64,000 bases of DNA from Corydoras sp. C115 (taxonomy: Eukaryota; Chordata; Actinopteri; Siluriformes; Callichthyidae): positions 192,501 to 256,500 of the forward strand of contig JAFMOC010000051.1 in the NCBI GenBank assembly GCA_019802505.1, read 5' to 3'. Made by a program: the position numbers and the translations under genes. Below are positions 34,499-49,039 of this stretch, in pieces. The notes under the pieces are model-generated. The model had not been told where the DNA came from. It worked only from the letters and a program-made list of their open reading frames with translations, and ran no database searches. The number at the start of each line of letters is the position of its first letter. Positions within the stretch are counted from its first letter, which is position 1.

Positions 34499-34639
34499 TG
34501 AGTGTGTGCCCAGCGATGGATTGGCGCCCTGTCCTGGGTGTATCTGCCCAGCGCCCGAGACGTTCTCCCCTGGATGGGCATGGGGAACCCCACCGCGACC
34601 CTAATAGAGGATAAAGCGGAAGATAATGAATGAATGAAA
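34274..34639 (+). mobile_element. V-SINE with an internal (GT)n expansion
   Basis: TSD ATTTTTAA at 34266-34273 and 34640-34647. The spacer that is normally about GTGTGTTTGTGTGAG has become an uninterrupted GT tract at about 34469-34496. Confidence 0.92.
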
Positions 34640-34647
34640 ATTTTTAA

Positions 34648-37600
34648 TAGTTTTAAGTAAAAAATAAGTTTTCTGTTTCTGTTTTATGTTCAAGTATGTT
34701 TGCACAACTAAGTTAATTGCTCTCTTCAACAATGTGAGTAAATTATAATTTAAATAGTTATAAATGTTAATGGATTTGTGTATCTATTTTTTTTTCTTAA
34801 GAACCATGCACTCAGTGACCACTTAATTAAAGTCTCCACATTGTCCATATCCGTAGCTTTGACTTTTACAGTTACATAATGTATTCCGTCTGTTTCTTAA
34901 TGTACTTTGTTTATTCTGCTCTCAGGACCCTCACAGAACCACCACCGTTCCAGCACTGTTTGGAAGATGAATGATTCTCAGCACCGCAGTGACACTGATA
35001 AGGTGGTAATGTGTTAATGTGTGTTGCAAAAAACAATCACTATGTTCACTCAATGTGAACTGCATTAGACACATCTCCCGCAGTCTGTCTGTTTCACCAT
35101 GTGGATCTGAGACAGTAGCTCATTTGCTCTTCAATTTGTGTTAATCTTCCTCAAGTCATGAACCAGTGCTCACAGGATGCTCATGCAGGTACCTCGTGCA
35201 GGTGTCTGGACATATCTGTAAGTGGATTATTCTCAGTTCAGCAGTGACACTGTGGCGGTTAAACACACTGCAGGAGCACAACACACACTAACACACCATC
35301 ATCACATCAGTGTCATTACAGTCCTGAGAATCATCCACAACCCAAATACAACCAAAATCTATTAAAATCATTTCAGTATTGAGTTCCAGCACAAAATGTC
35401 TCTACAAAATGGCTCTACGATGTAATCTAATAGGCCGAACAATCATCTAAAAGGGAAGCGCTTGTTGAGATCCCTGAAAGACGTATAGTTTTAGATGAAA
35501 TGTCTGATAATGTGAATAGAATCTTTAAAAACAGAAATCTTTGCATGTTAAGGGATGAATAGATAATAACACCCTGTATCACATGGCAAACACACCATCA
35601 AATTCACACCTGGGGCAATATCTCCAATTGACCTTTAGGAGAAACTCAGGGCACCGAAAACAGACCCAGGGACAACACTCAACCGCTACAGGAATCCAGG
35701 ACCTTCTGTACATATCTTTAAATGCCAATTATTGGAACTGAGATGGATTTTGTTTAGTTTGGTGTCTGTCCTATTGTCCATTGTTATTGCCTGCTGAATA
35801 CCAAGAAACCATTCGGCCACTCGGTGGCATTGTTTTTTTATTAATTCGGCCTATTAATTTGTGCTGATTTAGATCATTTACTGATAATAAAGCCAAAAAA
35901 CCCTGCTCACTAAATGTGATTTTTTTTTGTGCACTTTTTTGTCTTTTGATTGAACTTTTATTCACTTAACAGACCCTTCTGTTCAAATCTACTGCAACAA
36001 AAATCAGTAAAATCCTATTTCATTGCTCCCCAGATATAGGAATCTATATTGCGTGTGTCTTATCCCTGATGCATGATATTGGGGCACAAAGTGAGGCTGG
36101 TTGTACAGGTTAGGCGTGTGTGACGGGGTTTCTGTGCGTGTGCAAGTGTAGGTATGAGCATGAGCATGTTTGGACGGCTCCCGGATCCAGAAGCGGCGTG
36201 AGATGATCCAGGGCAAAGAGGGAGAAAGACAGGGCAGGGGCAGACCAAACCCTCTTTGGCACACCCTCATTCTCACCCGGTTCTACCAGTCAGATCACAT
36301 CGCTTTCATCTTACTAAGAAGCACATCACCTCTCTTCTGCTTTCTGTTCTTCACTTTGGGATGGGGATCAAGTTATTTTTTTTACACACACATTAATAGC
36401 ACAACATGTACAGCACACACACACACACACATTCACATTATATTCACAAAACATACACTACACCCTGTTTTTCAGAAGACTAGTTTGCATGGTCAAGCTT
36501 TTAATGATACTGGGATTAACCTCTGTGACTGCATCAAATCCCTTGAAATATACAAATGGGCTTTATTGTTGAGTTTGTGTGTTTGACGGCTGGTTAGGTA
36601 ACTCACCTTAGTAACTCACACAAGTTCTAAACACACCTGCACACTTCTGTTACCATAGTGAATTTATATAAAACAGAATCATTTCATCTCTTCCCTGAAC
36701 TCAGGGTCTGGCTCTGGACCAAACAGGATCCGAATTTAATCCAGGTGGCTCACACCCTCTTTGCATTTAAATATGGCACTAAACACCAGTTGAAGGACTG
36801 CGAGAAATCAGTCATGGCAATAGGAGCACTTCTTTATAATCAAAATATTAAAACTAGGAATGTGCATTTAGATTAACATACATTTTAATAAGCAACGTTA
36901 GAACGGATGTCTGAGAACGTCCTGCATGGTACAGTGGGGTGTGTTCATTATATCATATTTATTAGTATTAATACATTATATTCTCATCATTCTCATGTAT
37001 TAATATAAATATTAACCTCATCATTCTCCAGTTTGTCACTTCCACTTTTCCACTTCCACCATACAATTATATAATTACAGACACATTCGGTCTGTTCTCT
37101 AAAAATCAGGACTCCCATACGACCACCACAGAGCAGGTTTGATTTGGAAAATGCAATATTATCATCACAGCAGTAACATGGACATGGTTGTGGCGTGCTA
37201 TTATGTGATGTGCTGGAACGAGTGGATCAGAGACAGCAGTGCTGCTGGAGTTGTATCCGCCCTGTGCACTCCTTTAGACACATCCACCTCATTTCTCCAC
37301 TTTGTAGATGTAAAATGAGAGAAAGTAGCTTGCACAGTTTGTATTAGTCATCTAATTCTTCATCAGTGCTTTTGGTCGGTGGATTATGTCACAGGTGTTA
37401 AAGAGTTTCAGTGTTTTTAATAACAAAATTGTTATTTAAACAATGTTATTTAATAACAAAATAAATTTTTTTAAATTAAATTAAAATCAGCGAAGGTTTT
37501 ACAGTTCTGGAAGGGTCCACGATCAGTAGTTTAACAGATGAGGTCATCAAGATGTAATATAAGTGTATAAAAACAAGGCTTAGACTTAGAAAGCTGTCTT

Positions 37601-39854
37601 TCTGGAAATGGGATTTGTATGTTCAGAACAAAAGCTTTATAAATGTATCTACAATTGTAACTATCAAACTTCACACCTATTAGTTCTACACCAATGTTTT
37701 CAAACAAAAGGTTTTTTTATACTGCTTTTAACGCTCTCATGTTAGCACAAGCCACTAAAATATTACAACTATAAATAATTCAGATGGTCCCCAACTTAAA
37801 TCATATCTGGGTAATGATGTCCTTTTAGTTACGGAATGAAATACATGACAATTAGAACTTAGTTGTGCTACAGTAAGTCAGGTTAGTCTCACAGCAATGA
37901 GGTTCTGGATTTGTTCTCTGGGATCTCAGACTGGATCCTCTCTGGGTAAAGTTTGCATGTCCTCACAAATATGGGTCTGTGAGGGATTTCATGTGGAAGG
38001 TCTTAATTGTGAATTAGATTATATGTGTAGAGGACATTAGCATTTTGTGAACTAACTTTGATGCCATTTTTTGTTGTAATAAAATTTTGATATCATTATT
38101 TTAGATCAGCCATGAAGAATTTTGCCATACAAAGCAACTCTTCTGTTGGCTGTGTTGTTGTTTTCTTTTGTTATGACGACGGTGGGTTGAAGGTTACAGG
38201 TTTTGCATGAACATTCATTTTACATGCATAATTAATAAAGGGTGTGCATGTTGTGCAAAGTGACCTTTATTTTGAAGGGTCTGCAACATAGCTAGAGTGC
38301 CACACTAAAACCTCATGACTCTTTTAACATAGCCGAGGGTCAGAGGGGTCATCCAAATAGACTCAGTGACTAAACTTAGCGACAAAAACTATCAAGATTT
38401 CTTGATATTGGGCTGTATTCCCAACAAATGCTTTAAATGGTTCTCCATAGATACCTCCATAGGTACTCTAAATGCCCCTCTGGGGTAAATTACTGTGTAT
38501 TGTGCTCACCTTTGGACTGGCAGACCATCTGGGGTGATACTCCAGCCTGCATACAGTGATAGCAGGTAAAGTTATGGATTTGTATTAGTTAAAAACATGA
38601 ATGAAACATGATGTAATGGCTTCATGTTTAAAGACCAGAGTCTGTGTAACATGTTCTTTAGAATGAATTTCACATGAAAGAAGTTATGACATGCCCTTAA
38701 AGATTTATAAGCACACACAGGTCACAACAGTCCGATTGTGTAATGAAGGTGTCAAAGCAGAAAGATGGTACACATAATATTGTGTGGAAAGAACAGAATG
38801 GCACGTGTGTGTGTGTGTGTGTGTGTGTGATATTTCTGTGAGACCTTTTAAAGTGTGTAGACGGACAGGGTCTGGGTGTGGTGTGTGTGTGAATAAAGAT
38901 GTGGTGAAGGGTGTATCTGTGGTCTTGGGTGGGTTGTGACAGTCAGTGGGTTTTTGCCCATAGGTTTGTGTGTGTCTGGATGGAAGCATTGGGAACTAGA
39001 TACAAGAAGAATGCAGCTTGTTGATACAAGTGTAGTCTGGACAAATGTTTAATAATCACTTTTATTTGTGTAACACCTTTCATACATAACCTGCAGCTCA
39101 TCACGGTGGGAACTGAGGGTAGCAATGTATGTTTAATGCCTATGTGAAACAGCAAAAAAAATAAATTGATGAATTTAATATATATAGCAAGCTTCTGTTT
39201 ATACTCTTCCGGGGTTTGAACCTTCAACCGCTTAATTCACAGTAACATAACAATCAGTTCTTCTCACCAGAAGTTTCTTTCTCTTTAGGTTGATTCCTTA
39301 TGTCCTCCCTGCGCCTGTATAGGTTTTCTGTTGAGAAACATGCAATTTACAAGAATCCAAACCTGATGATTAGGGTCTGGCTTTCAAACTGACGTAAAAA
39401 TCCACTGAAATAGATTTTAAGAAACGAATTATTGCATTTCTCTAAAGATTTTAACAGTTCTGACACTGACATGAAATAAATATGTGAGATGTCAGAAGAA
39501 AAATGGTGTAAAATCGCTGGTTTAATGGCAAAAATGACAAAAATGGCGAGTGGTAGAGGAGTTCTTGCTTGAATGTATAATGCAAAATCAAACACTAAAG
39601 TAAAGTACATGTACATAAAAAAATTATAATTAGATTCAGTCCACTTAAATTTAAGTCCTGAGTATCATCACTAATGTGCTAACACGCTTATCCAGTCCTG
39701 ATTACATAAACCTTTAATGTGTGGTTTGTCCTGATTGTGTAACATTGCAAATCCCTGAAGTAGAGTATAAAAACTTTATCCATGTGCCTAAACCATAACA
39801 TTATCCCCGATTACCGACATAGCGAATGCTAATTTATAATTCTGTTTAATGCCA
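34648..39854. other. Gene-free stretch with old repeats
   Basis: Copies of the unclassified interspersed repeat at about 34900-35060, 35210-35370 and 37090-37320. A minus-strand V-SINE relic lies at about 35575-35705 and a plus-strand relic near 37895-38040. A (TG)n lies at about 38802-38829. A GC-richer patch at 36170-36260 has open frames on both strands but no recognisable domain. Confidence 0.45.
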
Positions 39855-40231
39855 GGGCGGCACGGTGGCTTAGTGGTTAGCACGTTCGCCTCTCAGCGCT
39901 AGGGATTCCCGGTTCGAATCCCCATCTGAGTGGAGTTTCCATGTTCTCCCCGTGTCTGCGTGGGTTTCCTCCGGGTTCTCCGGTTTCCTCCCACAGTCCA
40001 AAAACATGGATCAAGTCAATTGAATTCTCCAAATTGCCCCATATAGAGTGTGTTTGTGTGAGTGAGTGTGTGCCCAGCGATGGATTGGCGCCCTGTCCTG
40101 GGTGTATCTGCCCAGCGCCCGAGACGTTCTCCCCTGGATGGGCATGGGGAACCCCACCGCAACCCTAATAGAGGATAATGAATGAATGAATGTTTGAATG
40201 AATGAAGAGCGGGAGATAATGAATGAATGAA
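39855..40231 (+). mobile_element. V-SINE with rearranged tail
   Basis: Full head and body. The tail reads GAGGATAA, then about 32 bases of TGAATGAATG/TTTGAATG sequence, then the expected AGCGGGAGATAATGAATG. The extra piece resembles the element's own tail-flank junction, ATGAATGAATGTTT. Confidence 0.88.
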
Positions 40232-40952
40232 TGTTTAGCACTTTGTAGCAAACGCAGCTATGAGCTTTTTTTTTTCACGGGCAGTGTAGCAAGAAAGCTA
40301 ATTTACAACTGTAGCTTCAAATCCAGCTAAACAAAACTATTAATTAATGTAAAAAATTATTAATGTAATTACTTAATAATCTACTGTCTATCTGCATTAT
40401 GTACCAACAGTAGTATAGGCATCTCATTGTCATCGTGATCCATTTCATGCTATAAACACAATGATTTGTACAAAAAATTGGAGTTTTTTTTGTTAATTGT
40501 TAATATGTGAGTCTTTTTTATTAGAATCTTTATTTGTTGGTATCTTGTGGTAAAATGACAGTCATTTAAATCATTGTTAATGCACGACATTCAATGGCTA
40601 ATCCTTCAGTCTAGAAGTCATTTTTATATTTAAGAAACATTTTGCTTAATATTTGATAACAATTGTCCTGAAAAGTATTATAGTCTTTTTTTTATAAACT
40701 AAAACTTTTATTTTCTGTACTCTCACATCAACTCTTATCAGTCAGACCTTCTGCATTTCAGCTTTTTTCAATCCTTTCCATTGGTCTCTCTCGCTCTCCA
40801 TTCTCTCTCACTCGCGTTCTCTTTGTGGTTTTGGTTCTTATCTCTGGTAAACTTTGTCTTCAACCCAAGTCACATTACCCAAGTGCAGAGCTCTGATAAT
40901 GCCAGCCCCTATTCTCCATCTCTCTCTCTCTCTCTCTCTCTCCCCCACTCAC

Positions 40953-40983
<31 letters not shown>

Positions 40984-42738
40984 TCTAATGAGAAGGGGAA
41001 CCTATAGAAGTATCTTCCCAGTTTTATTGCGCTGTGGTCGGTGGGTTGATGGGGGTGTATAAGAGAACACAGGGCGTATTTTCCATCCTTTGTGCTGAAG
41101 TGTCAGTGTGTGTGTGTGTTTGTGTGTGTTGGTGTTTGTGGGTGTGTGTCTGTGTGTGAGAGACAGAGACCTCTTGCTGACACAGACAGAGGAAGTTTGT
41201 TGTCACTTTCAACACATTGATCTAAAGCTTCATACAAGCAAAACACATGCCATCTGCCCATCAGCTTCATCTTCGCATTAACACCTGGTACAGACCTCAG
41301 AAAAGTTTTGCTCTTCATTAATTCATAATATTTAGCCCTGAATGACCAGGAGTCCACATTTACAGCCACATTTCATTGCAAACAAACCGACTTTGCACCA
41401 ATTAAATCTGTACAATACAATGGGTTACTTTATATGCCTACAAACATTCATATTTTAATTGTGGGATTTAACTTCAATACAACAACTTTAGACACAACAG
41501 CATTCAATTTTACTGATGACTGACAGCAACAGAAAGCATGCTTTTTAAATGACTTTTCTTGTCTTTCTCAACCCACTGAATTAGCTTCATCATTAAATGT
41601 GATAAACCGCTGAATTCATTTTTTTTTTGTAAATGCAAATGAAAGTGAAACAATGTGAATGATATAAAAATGATCCAACATTTAGTTGCATAATGAAGTG
41701 AGAGTGAAAAGACAAGGTGGCCTTTAAGTTGTCTTTTATCTCATAGATGTTTCTTCGTGATAAAAAAAAGTCTGAGATACCCTGATTAGCGTAATCTGAT
41801 TGATCCTCTTCTGTGATCTTTATTACTTTATGAGTCAGAGGTGTGATGAGGGTCTTCCTGCTTTTACGACGTCGGATTGGATGTCGTCATTGAAGCATCA
41901 TATTGATAGAATTACCTACTTTTTTAAAATAAAAGAGTTCTTCAAATAAAAATAGTAATAAAATAACTCACAAAAAATGAGTTATTGATTTATCCTGTAC
42001 CACAATGGATGGGATGCTCAGCATCATTTCCATTTCATGTTGTAAATCTTTAAGTTATGCAGGGTAATATGTTACAAAATTACCCTCTCATTGAGGTTGC
42101 ATAGTGGGCCCAGCACATTCCACATTACCATCCCTCATCTTACTCAACACAGACTACATTTACTGTACAAGCACTTTTTAAAGCAGTCAATCCAGCCTGA
42201 AGAACATACCAAACCCCAGACTCATCAAAAAACACCAATGGCACCTACCTTTTAAAAAAAACCTAGCTGGCTAACAATACATGTTTTAGCTATTAATAAA
42301 GCTATTAATTGAGACTTAATCACCAATGCATGACATCTTTGAACACATATCTTTTATTTACCAGAATATTAAATTAAATTATTAATATTTGTGAAAACGT
42401 CTTGAAATCATATTTTTTAAAAACATCGTGGCTGTTTTGGACTCATCACTAATGATGGTGTTACTAAAGAGAAATACATTTTTTCACATCTTTTAATGTA
42501 GTGTTGCGGCGCTAAATCGTCAGCATATCTTATTCGCACTTTGTCCAGCATGTCTATCCTTCCTTCCCTCTCTCTCTATTTCTCTCTCTCTCTCTCCCTC
42601 TCTCTCTAACTGTATGTAATTCATCTAACAGGGAACAGAAACAATTTTCTGTAATAGGCTACATGGTGAAAGTTAATGTTCATTGGACTGACAGATGTTT
42701 AAACTCTCTCTGCCATTTTTTTGGTAACCCTGTATCAG

Positions 42739-42772
<34 letters not shown>

Positions 42773-42921
42773 AAGTCACTTTATTTCACTTAATGTATAA
42801 AACGGTTCAGTAAGGTTACAGTCGTTTTATGCAAAATTCACTAAAGGAACCTTTTGTTTGGATAATAAGGTGAGAGTTAGGTGTAAAGATACAATAGATA
42901 TAGAGTATCTGTGTTATAATC

Positions 42922-42963
<42 letters not shown>

Positions 42964-43631
42964 TTAGGGGAAGTGACTTGCAAGTTGTTTTCACTTTGTA
43001 CCCCAGCACTCTTACGCTAACCACCGACCAGTCACACAAACTACTTCTGCTTTTTTGTTTTATGTAGTTATTTTTTTTCTCCTCATGGAGTGAAAGTCGT
43101 GTGAATTCTATTTAACACTTTCATATTGTCCTTCATTTGCTGTAACGGGATTCGCCTTCAACCTGGCCGAACGTGGGTTTACTTATAATCACACAGGGCT
43201 GGATTTGGCAGTGGGGTATAGACAGATGCTTAGGGTGTCATTTTTTGTTGTGGGGGTGTAAGCATTATTTGCCAAAACTTTAATGACATTGGCACTTTGA
43301 ATGCACATCATGTGGTTTAAAAATGAGGTCTTAAATATATCAAACACACACACACACACACACACACTCAAATGTAATGATGTCAGCTACATCTATAAGA
43401 GGCATGTGATGGTGAGAAGCACTAGAATCCAAAAAACTATTTTATTGATTGTAAACTGTGGAGCGTCTGGTGACTTTACACTCTGATAAACAAAAAAAAC
43501 TTGTATTGATTTGATTTGTATTGATTTGTATTGATACAAATCCTTGATACATTGACACAAAGAAATTTATAACTGGACTTGTGATCGCTCTTATCAAACA
43601 ACAGGTGTGCAGGAATCCCCAGGTTGTGCTG

Positions 43632-43695
<64 letters not shown>

Positions 43696-43934
43696 TACAG
43701 AAATTGCTTATGAAAGTACAGTTTACGTACTTAAAAGAATAATCGAATTAAAATAATTAAGTTATTGCATGGAATTGTAGCCCCCCCCCACCCCCAAATG
43801 CTTGGGTTGGTGTGGGTGTGGTTGGGTAAATGGGTGTGTTCGGTTGTATTTGTGTTTGCTTATGCTGTCAGCATCATTTTGAAGATAATAAAAGATTGGA
43901 AAGCAGCATGTTGCAGGGGTGCAGGGTGAACTCT

Positions 43935-43974
<40 letters not shown>

Positions 43975-44128
43975 ATGAGCAGCGGGATTTTGAGCGTGCG
44001 AGGCGGGAGTGAGTTTGTATCTTTTCAATAATGGTTTCCATTTAGTCTTTTCATTCTGCTCTATTTCACCGGGTGAATGGAAGCTCTGCAGCCATGTCCA
44101 ATTACATTCACAAATGCCTACACTATCA

Positions 44129-44168
<40 letters not shown>

Positions 44169-47100
44169 TACACACAAACACACAGAATGTGGAAGTCGAT
44201 GCTTCCTTCTTACTATTTATTTTGTGAACAGATTAAATTCTATTGTATGTTCTTTGATCTGAGACTCTACAATTAATGAGACTAAAATTTTAATTCAAAG
44301 TTTATATATATTGCCAGGGTCGTTCACAACATGGATTATAATCTGTACATGAAATAATTGTCTTTTTTATTGACCGGCTTGATATTCCCCGGTTTCTTAT
44401 TGTGGTATAAACCAGCAAGAGCAGGATTAAGTCTCAGTTTTGGTACCAGATAAGCATGGAAATAGAATAGAATGGTGTTGTGGTCAGGTGAAAATAATAA
44501 AACGAGAAAAGTATCCAGTATATTTTACAAATCAAACATGCCATGTTATTGTTTGGTTAAATAAGGTGGGGTTTGTGGGGGTTACTTGTGTGTGTATGTG
44601 GGGGGGGTGGGGTTGCTGGAGCGTAACTCATAGGTGAAAACTTAGGGAAGCATCTCAGACAGGTCACCGGTCATATATTTGGCTGGAGGAAACATTCACC
44701 CCATCTAAACTCAGGGGCAATTTAGTTTCTCCAATTTCCCATAAGAACAGGTTTAGGACCTCAGGAGTAAAGCAGCTCCAGGAGGAACCCCACACATGAG
44801 AACTCCACACAGTAACGATGTTCTCCACTCCCAGTCATGCATTAAAGACAGGACTGTCCTGCTGAGAGCAGTGGTAGTCAGTGCGCCACTATTCTTGAAG
44901 ATTTTTGAAATATTTTGTTCACCCAGACCTGGGTTTAATATCAGTCATTTTAATCTCTGTAGATTTTGTCTATGTTTATGAGAAGAATGTGCAAGTGAAC
45001 TTCCTTCTCTTTAGTTTTGTCCTTCATCAGATGACGGCAGCATCGAACAGTGATGAGAAAATATTGAGTGCATTTTCATAGAGCTACTAACTTTCATGTC
45101 AGTCCTTCACGAAATATCTGAAAATGCAAACAAAATCAAATTAAAATTATAACTACTTCTTAAGTAACTACGTAGTGAGTCAGATTCATAAAAGTTCTCT
45201 TAAGTGAGATGAGAACACAAATAAACAATTCTGGACTTCAGAGAAATCTGCATATCATACTTACGGCACTGTTTTATAAGTTGTAAAAAATAATCTGAAG
45301 CTTTTTAGGAATGAAAAACATTAAGACTTGTTCCTTTAATGGACAGTAATTCAATTACTAGCAAGTAATCCATGACATAATTCCGCAAAATTTAAGGAAC
45401 AATCCGCAGGTCCACGGCGCTAATCAGACAACAGACTGTTTCACTTTTGCCCTGAGGGATGTTTACTGCCTTCTTTCACCCTCAGTACCCAAAGCCTTTT
45501 GACCTGTGAAGCACTGTAGTCATGGTTCATAGACATGTGATGTGTTTTGCCTGCGTGACATGAAGGGTATGGGATCAGCAAGATCAGCTTCCTTCAGGGA
45601 TAGTAGTGGTCGTTCCAGTTCTAGCATCCACCTGCTCGTGTGTGTGTGTATGTGTGCGTGTGTGTGTTGTATCTGATTACGCAGAATGATAAACTTGTCA
45701 CCTTGATGTGAATTGTAGATGGTAATTCCCCCTGTTTACTATTTGGTGATGATGATGGTCGTAGTCGTTGCCATGCAGTTCCATGTATTGTTAAGCTTGA
45801 AACTAAATATGCCTTTAATGTTGGTGCCAATTTAATAATAAATAATTCACACGTGTCGCCCTAATATTAAAACATAACTTTGGGCTATTTTTCTAGCATG
45901 TATGTATGTGTGTGTGTGTGTGTGTGTTTGTGGGATCAGTGCCAACAGATTTTTTTTATACTTGCTGTTAACCCTGTAAACCACTGCACCAATGCCAGAT
46001 GTGTGTCTTAATGAACACCTGTAAAGGTAATACAGGTATATTCTGATAGCTGTGACAAAGATTTATAGATTTCTATTTAGGAACATCAGATATTGATAGA
46101 GTAAAAATACCCCATACGATCAAAGTTATCTCTTTAACAAATACCTGTTGTAGGAAAAAAAAGAATAAAAAGGGCACAGCATCAAATAACAATCAGGTTT
46201 GATGAATTTACAGTATAGTTGGTTTTCTCCATAACTTCTGACTTGTAATGTTCTCATTTGTAAGTCGCTTTGGATAAAAGCGTCTGCTAAATGACTAAAT
46301 GTAAATGTAAGTTATGTGACACGTTGTATTCGGTTATTTAAATAACATTGCTCCTTTTCGGGATTATGAAAGCCTCTTGTGAAGTTTTTCCTTAAGATTA
46401 TGAGATTTTTCTTTTAACACCTGTCTACATTTAGATTTAAGAATATTTGTGAGGTTATTTCCACATTATGGGTGATACTGATTGGCACTTCTTTCCAAAT
46501 GTCTACATAGATCACTGAAGATCCTTTAAACTCCACTTGGCCACAAAATCAGAAGTTTTTCATTAATTGTTTTGCAAATTCAGATATTTGCTTGGACTGA
46601 TACTGAAGACCAGGACATTGTGAGTAAAGAGAATCCCCAAAACAACAGTCAGTAAAATCAACAACCTCTACAGCATGGGGGTGAATGTGGCTCAATCCTC
46701 CTTTCAGTAAAATTTGAAGGGCAGTACCACAAGAACGAACCTCTCATCAACCTGCTTTATTGTCGTCCCGATTCCTGTTGTGTGTAAATGTTTTTTATCT
46801 GTGTGTCTGTCCTGCAATAGATTGCTAAGGGTGTTTCCCCGCCTTTGGCCCAGTGAGCACTGAGATAGGTTCCAGCACCCTGTATGACCCCAATCAGTAT
46901 ATACTGCATAGAGAGGGAATGAATCCTGGTCAGGAATTTGTGTGGATTCAGTTGTGAGCATCTAGAAAAAGGGCCTTCATCAACTTGATCCCACTATTTT
47001 CCAAAATCAGGACAAGGAACAGTTTTTACTGCTGTATGTCTACAGAACCCACAATAGTAATGCAGAAGACGTGTGTAATTAAGAGGTGTAACACCTTTAC

Positions 47101-48427
47101 TGCACCCATATGAAAAAAAAGGGTAAGTAACAGTCAGGTATAAAGGTACCTGAGCAAGGTGGTGGATGGGTAATAAGTTGGGCTTGTTTTGCAACCCCAA
47201 AAACTGATCGTTGGGTCAACCATGAACTCCGCTCCTCTCAACATTCAATTCTAGGTCAAAAATGGGTCATGAAGTCAGACGATGATCAAGGTTTTTGCAA
47301 TGGCCCAGTTAAAGTCCTGACCTCAAACCAATTAAAATGCTGTGGTGGGACTTGAAGAGAGGTGCAAAGCTAAAACTGTATTATGCAAAAAAAAAACATT
47401 TAAAGAGATTGGAATTCATGTTTCAGCTTGTTTTCTTTAAAAATGGATGACTGATCATCCATACTGTTATCTCCAAATATACAAAACAAAAACATCATGT
47501 GTAATGGCATTGGAGGTCATGATGTGCTTCAGTATGTGTACGAACACTTTTGGTCAAAAAATGGTATTGCATTATTTAAAAACTGTCCCAGCTTATAGGA
47601 TTTGCAGTATTATAATACTGTATATGATATGCCTGTTATATCTAAAATATTCTCATAATGACCGATAGGAGCGGATTGTGTTTCTGTTGCTCTGCACATG
47701 TTCTAGGTTTTTGTTTGTTTTCCGACCTGTTTTGAGTATTGTTTTATCAGACTCAGCCACGCTGTTCTATACGAACTTAAGAACAAACTGTCACATAAAC
47801 GCATGTCTATGTTTGTCCAAATCCCTGGCTAATCACGTTTTGGCACATGACCTGCATTGCATGACCCCCCCATTCTATTTATCTGTGTAATCTATGTGGG
47901 TTTACTGTCAGTATCCAGACATGCGTAGCTCAGATCACATGTCTATATGCTATCGGACTGTTTAAGTCAACAACCAGTTTTAAAACACTTTCCTTTCTGT
48001 ATCACACTCACAGCATCTGGCATCTCACCGTCCCCATCCCCCCCCCCCCTTCGAACTCTTGTATATTTCTGCTTATCTTCAGGTTTACTGGCTCCTGAAA
48101 TACAGAAATACAGACTTCAGAATTTCATGGAATTAATTGAAAAAATTGTTTGTCTTTGGCACAGACTGCAGAACCTTGGTACATTTTGTAGCATCAGTTG
48201 TTTTGCCTGCAAAAAATCACAGATTTGAGTGTATTTCATGGTGAGTAGATTTACAGCACACAGATCTCCAACATAATAAACTCCAAAAAACACCTCAACA
48301 TTGCTCACAAATCACTCAGTGATTCGGTCACTTGATACCCTTAACAATGTGTTAAAGCTTGATGAGCTCAATATATAGATTTTAAGCCTCCACAGCAGGA
48401 CTCAAAGATCACATATATTTTAATACA
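40232..48427. other. Gene-free, microsatellite-dense stretch
   Basis: (TC)n/(TG)n at 40920-40981 and 42545-42607, (TG)n at 42738-42772 and 42924-42960, (CA)n at 43346-43368, (TG)(GA) at 43935-43977, (CA)n at 44130-44165, and (TG)n at about 45639-45667 and 45908-45930. Old V-SINE relics at about 44640-44800 (minus) and 46785-46900 (plus). A SINE tail GGATAAAAGCGTCTGCTAAA lies at about 46271-46290. No exon recognised. Confidence 0.5.
43635..43693. repeat. (CA)n microsatellite, about 29 units
   Basis: Longest uninterrupted CA tract in the window. Confidence 0.97.
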
Positions 48428-48439
48428 GAGTGTTGGATC

Positions 48440-48571
48440 ACCCAGCGATGGATTGGCGCCCTGTCCTGGGTCTATCTGCCCAGCGCCCGAGACGTTCTCC
48501 CCTGGATGGGCATGGGGAACCCCACCACGACCCTAATAGAGGATAAAGCGGGAAATAATGAATGAATGAAT
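48440..48571 (+). mobile_element. Strongly 5'-truncated V-SINE with perfect TSD
   Basis: Only the last 130 bases of the element (from CCCAGCGATGG) are present, between perfect TSDs GAGTGTTGGATC at 48428-48439 and 48572-48583. It therefore arrived truncated and did not lose its head later. Confidence 0.93.
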
Positions 48572-48676
48572 GAGTGTTGGATCGTGAGCTGCTGGCTCCC
48601 AGAGTGAATCAGTTCTGATTCATCCAGTATTTTCATACAAACTGTCTTACATTAGGTTCAAAACAATACTGCAATG

Positions 48677-49021
48677 GGGGAAACGGTGGCTTAGTGGTTT
48701 AGCACGTTCGCCTCTCAGCACTAGGGGTTCCCGGTTCGAATTCCCATCTGGGTGGAGTTTCCATGTTCTCCCCGTGTCCGCGTGGGTTTCCTCCGGGTTC
48801 TCCGGTTTCCTCCCACAGTCCAAAAACACGGATCAAGTCAATTGAGTTCTCCAAATTGCCCCATGTAGTGTGTGTCTGTGTGAGTGAGTGTGTGCCCTGC
48901 GATAAATTGGCGCTCTGTCCTGGGTGTATCTGCCCAGCGCCCGAAACGTTCTCCCCCGGATGGGGAACCCCCCCCCACGACCCTAATAGAGGATAAAGCG
49001 GAAGATAATGGATGGATGGAT
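48677..49021 (+). mobile_element. V-SINE with GGATGG-type tail
   Basis: TSD AATACTGCAATG at 48665-48676 against AATACTGAAATG at 49022-49033. The tail reads AGCGGAAGATAATGGATGG, the form shared with the LINE end at about 4230-4247. Confidence 0.92.
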
Positions 49022-49039
49022 AATACTGAAATGAAAAGT

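Noticed and set aside
36004..36276. 90-codon minus-strand open frame over a GC-richer patch
   Set aside because: No recognisable motif. The opposite strand is also open, and the end is low-complexity H/T repeat.
39941..40168. Recurring 60-115 codon open frames with peptides such as PRGFPPGSPVSSHSPKTW
   Set aside because: They recur wherever a V-SINE lies, on both strands. They are translations of the SINE body, not genes.
43442..43690. Open frames rich in alternating C/V or H/T
   Set aside because: They are translations of (TG)n or (CA)n microsatellites, as are those near 17236, 44009, 52667 and 57234.
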